DNA of 7,713 nt, taken from Desulfobacterales bacterium CG23_combo_of_CG06-09_8_20_14_all_52_9 (GTDB lineage Bacteria > Desulfobacterota > Desulfobacteria > Desulfobacterales > UBA2156). The stretch spans positions 1-7,713 of the forward strand of contig PCSF01000236.1 in assembly GCA_002771315.1 (NCBI GenBank), written 5' to 3'. How positions within the stretch are numbered: position 1 is the first letter of the stretch; the number at the start of each line of letters is the position of its first letter. Below are positions 6,018 through 7,713 of this stretch, piece by piece. The notes beneath the pieces were generated by a model. It had not been told where the DNA came from. It searched no databases and saw nothing but the letters and a program-made list of their open reading frames with translations. The translations under genes and the position numbers were made by a program.

Positions 6018-6244
6018 TGTAATTTTAACCTTATTGATGAGTGCATAACAGAATAGACTCGCGAGGGATGTTTTTCAAATTTTGCACTTATTCATAATAC
6101 CAAGTTAAAGGCAGTGGTTATCAGTTTCCTCTGTCCTTTACGTTCTGTTTCTTCAATTTGATTGTCAGAGGGCCTTAAAGCCGAGTTGGCTTATTATTTC
6201 CCTTCATCCGATGCTACCGATTCCTTTTTACCTGTTTCCGGTCG
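5983..6244. other. Spacer between the toxin gene and IS91 remnant 2
   Basis: About 260 AT-rich bases with no gene I can support. It contains the palindrome CTCGCGAG near 6058 and a small inverted repeat AAGCC/GGCTT near 6177-6191 without a following T run. I see no terminator, promoter or recognisable protein. IS91 homology begins only near 6250. Confidence 0.4.
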
Positions 6245-6664
6245 GTTTCACCTTCTATCGGTCCAAGGACGGACAAGCCACTCGTGTGTTCGACGCCCTG
6301 GAATGGCCCCGCTGAAGAGCGGCGGGATGCAAGCACTTGCCGCTATGACCAGCCATATCCCCTGTAAAGGCGAACAGATGGTGCGTTACTATGAATACTA
6401 CAGCAACGCATCCCGCGGTTGGCGCAAAAAATCAGGGATGCCTGAAATCATCCCCTGCCTGCTCCAACCGGAGCTGACCGACGCTCAGTTCTGGAAAAAC
6501 TGGTCTCGACTGATCCAGAAATTGTATGAAGTTGATCCCCTGACCTGCCCAAAATGCCGGGAAAAAATAAGGGTGGTCGCGTTTATTGAAGATCCGGATG
6601 TGGTCAAAAAAATATCAAGGATTACATCGCCGACCCGGTTTACCCCATGGATGCTTATTTTTAA
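6245..6664 (+). pseudogene. IS91-family transposase remnant 2 (C-terminal part)
   Basis: A second, independently decayed copy of the same transposase family, same orientation as remnant 1. Homology begins near FYRSKDGQATRVFDALEW and is broken by a 29-bp palindromic insertion with a TGA. It continues MTSHIPCKGEQMVRYYEYYS, then QPELTDAQFWKNWSRLIQKL and YEVDPLTCPKCREKIRVVAF, then IEDPDVVKKI. A deletion with frame change follows, and the natural end DYIADPVYPMDAYF stops at TAA 6662-6664. The zinc-binding N-terminal domain and the catalytic core are absent. It keeps the segment deleted in remnant 1, so the two copies decayed separately rather than being one duplicated pseudogene. An open frame can be drawn from a TTG at 6162 to 6728, but it mixes frames and is not a real protein. 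Confidence 0.85.
6308..6340. repeat. Double-hairpin REP-like insertion in transposase remnant 2
   Basis: CCGCT-GAAG-AGCGG (6309-6322) and GCAAG-CA-CTTGC (6329-6340) form two adjacent perfect stems. Deleting 29 bases (6308-6336) joins GAATGGC to TTGCCGCT and restores EWLAAMTSH, the usual family reading; remnant 1 has EWPAAMTSH with no insertion. This is a second precise palindrome insertion, different in sequence from the one at 4166-4185. Confidence 0.75.
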
Positions 6665-6725
6665 GAAACCCCTCAGCGCTGATACGTCGAGCCATCCCCG
6701 AATCGACCGGACAGCTTTCTGCCGA

Positions 6726-6774
6726 TAAACTTCCGATGCAAAGCGTCAACGCCTTTGGATAATCGAAAAATCAC
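6726..6774 (+). other. IS91 right end (oriIS-like) of remnant 2
   Basis: Matches 4438-4486 at 44 of 49 positions without gaps and contains the hairpin GCGT-CA-ACGC (6743-6752). It abuts the right 43-bp repeat. Here the flank reads CTTTCGTTC rather than CTTG. The origin end is kept, while the left end of the element is gone. Confidence 0.65.
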
Positions 6775-6817
6775 TTTCGTTCGCGTAAAGCATCGAAGAA
6801 GCCCATGATACGCTTCT
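6775..6817. repeat. 43-bp direct repeat, right copy
   Basis: Identical to 3619-3661. Here it codes for nothing that can be defended. It lies directly between the right end of IS91 remnant 2 and the chromosomal spacer. Recombination between the two copies would remove 3156 bp and leave the MFS gene intact. Confidence 0.92.
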
Positions 6818-6942
6818 CGGAAACCATGAGCGGCGTTTTCAAATTTACATGCTCGAAATGCCGCCTTTCGGAAACCTTCCTTATCATTGAAATATCAGAT
6901 ATAGAGCTTGATTTTTCAATATAGATCGTTTAGTCTGCGGCT
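6818..6942. other. Spacer before the DUF4143 ATPase
   Basis: 125 bases that probably were the natural downstream flank of the MFS gene before the insertion. No confident promoter is visible: TTGATT at 6908 with TAGTCT 17 bases later is weak. No strong ribosome binding site precedes the ATG at 6943. Confidence 0.35.
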
Positions 6943-7713
6943 ATGAATTTTATCGACAGAAAAACGGACCGGGCCACATTAGCCAGGCTCATGTCCTTAT
7001 TTCCCGTCACGGTTATTCTTGGCCCCCGGCAGTGCGGAAAAACAACGCTGGCTCGAACGCTCGCCGCCGATTCCTATTTCGACCTGGAAAATCCCCAGGA
7101 TCTTGCCCGTCTGGAACAGCCGCAGCTTGCCCTGGAAGACCTGACGGGACTCATCGTCATCGACGAGATCCAGCGGTTGCCCGACCTTTTTCCGCTCCTG
7201 CGCTATCTGGTGGATCAAGGAAAAGATCGCAAGTTCGTCATCCTGGGAAGCACCTCCCGGGATTTGATTCGCCAGAGTTCTGAATCTCTGGCCGGAAGGA
7301 TCGCCTACCTTCAATTGGGCGGATTTCGCCTCAGCGATATCGATCCTGGGGCCATCAAGGCCCTGTGGTGGCGCGGAGGATTGCCCCCATCCTTCCTGGC
7401 GGCGTCGGACGATGAGAGCCTGCTCTGGCGGAACCAATACGTGACGACCTTTCTGGAACGGGACATCCCCCAGTTGGGGATCACAATCCCCGCCCGGACG
7501 CTGCGCCGCTTCTGGACCATGCTGAGCCATTACCACGGCCTTATCCTGAACTATGCAGAGCTGGGCCGTTCCTTCGGCGTCTCCGACATGACCGTCCGGA
7601 AGTACTGCGATATTCTGGAAGGCACGTTTATGGTCCGCATCCTCCAGCCCTGGTATGTCAACATCGGGAAACGTCTGGTGAAGCGGCCGAAATTGTACCT
7701 GCGCGACTCCGGG
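6943..7713 (+). CDS. AAA_14 / DUF4143 family ATP-binding protein, 5' part
   Basis: The first 257 codons of a cytoplasmic P-loop ATPase; the frame is still open at the window end, and the usual length is near 380-400 residues. Visible features are Walker A GPRQCGKTT (27-35), the short FDLENPQDLARL block (46-57), Walker B LIVIDEIQRLPDLFPLLR (70-87), and the sensor segment GSTSRDLIRQSSESLAGR (102-119), where most relatives have GSAS. These are followed by the start of the C-terminal DUF4143 region with a winged-helix-like stretch LNYAELGRSFGVSDMTVRKY (202-221). The family is widespread, often single-gene, and its role is not settled; some members occur beside toxin-antitoxin or transport genes. 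ATG 6943 fits the family start. Identification is confident, function unassigned. Confidence 0.92.
   Translation, partial: MNFIDRKTDRATLARLMSLFPVTVILGPRQCGKTTLARTLAADSYFDLENPQDLARLEQPQLALEDLTGLIVIDEIQRLPDLFPLLRYLVDQGKDRKFVILGSTSRDLIRQSSESLAGRIAYLQLGGFRLSDIDPGAIKALWWRGGLPPSFLAASDDESLLWRNQYVTTFLERDIPQLGITIPARTLRRFWTMLSHYHGLILNYAELGRSFGVSDMTVRKYCDILEGTFMVRILQPWYVNIGKRLVKRPKLYLRDSG

Larger units (their letters stand above)
3662..6774. mobile_element. Composite insert of decayed mobile DNA between direct repeats
   Basis: Everything between the two 43-bp repeats is mobile or accessory: an IS91-family remnant, a group II intron remnant, a toxin-antitoxin pair and a second IS91 remnant, all on the + strand. 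Both IS91 copies keep their right ends but have lost their left ends and catalytic core, so no part of the insert encodes an active transposase. Stable-looking genes resume on both sides. The outer limits are inferred from the repeat, not from recognisable terminal inverted repeats. Confidence 0.6.

Noticed and set aside
6162..6728. 188-codon open frame across the second IS91 remnant
   Set aside because: It needs a TTG start, and only its middle part matches the transposase. The N-terminal part is another frame, and the true C-terminus (DYIADPVYPMDAYF) is read in a different frame.
6826..6924. Short frame MSGVFKFTCSKCRLSETF with a CxxC motif
   Set aside because: Only 32 codons with no ribosome binding site or promoter; the CxxC could be chance.
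6997..7536. 179-codon open frame on the minus strand
   Set aside because: It lies opposite the clear AAA_14/DUF4143 ATPase and has low-complexity shadow composition.

Overview
The window reads as a fragment of a Gram-negative chromosome, most likely from a Desulfobacterota (deltaproteobacterial, Syntrophales-like) bacterium. That guess rests on the style of the IS91-family remnants, the group II intron, the many short palindromic repeats, and remembered resemblance of the proteins. There is no rRNA or marker gene to confirm it.

Left part (1-3652) is ordinary chromosome. It holds the 3' end of an iron-type superoxide dismutase, then a tight three-gene run on the + strand: an ArsB/SLC13-type ion permease (457-1671), a small ABC-type AAA ATPase (1687-2403) and an MFS carboxylate-type transporter (2375-3652). 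The gap is 15 bases, then there is a 29-base overlap, so the three are probably one operon joining two transporters with a soluble ATPase of unknown role.

Middle part (about 3662-6774) is a patchwork of dead mobile DNA bracketed by an exact 43-bp direct repeat (3619-3661 and 6775-6817). The left copy contains the last ten codons and stop of the MFS gene. Inside, in order, are: an IS91-family transposase remnant lacking its catalytic core; a strong-looking promoter formed at that element's right end; a short spacer; a group II intron reduced to its RNA 5' part, the first few dozen codons of its reverse transcriptase and a candidate 3' end; a Phd/YefM-RelE/ParE toxin-antitoxin pair with its own promoter, in which the toxin carries a one-base insertion in an A7 run; and a second IS91 remnant in the same orientation. 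Short palindromes have been dropped into both transposase remnants. Removing exactly 20 bp from one and 29 bp from the other restores family-typical protein reading.

Right part (6818-7713) returns to ordinary sequence: a 125-bp spacer and the first 257 codons of an AAA_14/DUF4143 ATPase that runs off the window.

I do not see a complete novel defence or biosynthetic system. The points worth a second look are the 43-bp bracket at the MFS 3' end (an attachment-site-like scar with no integrase), the precise palindrome insertions, and the frameshifted toxin.
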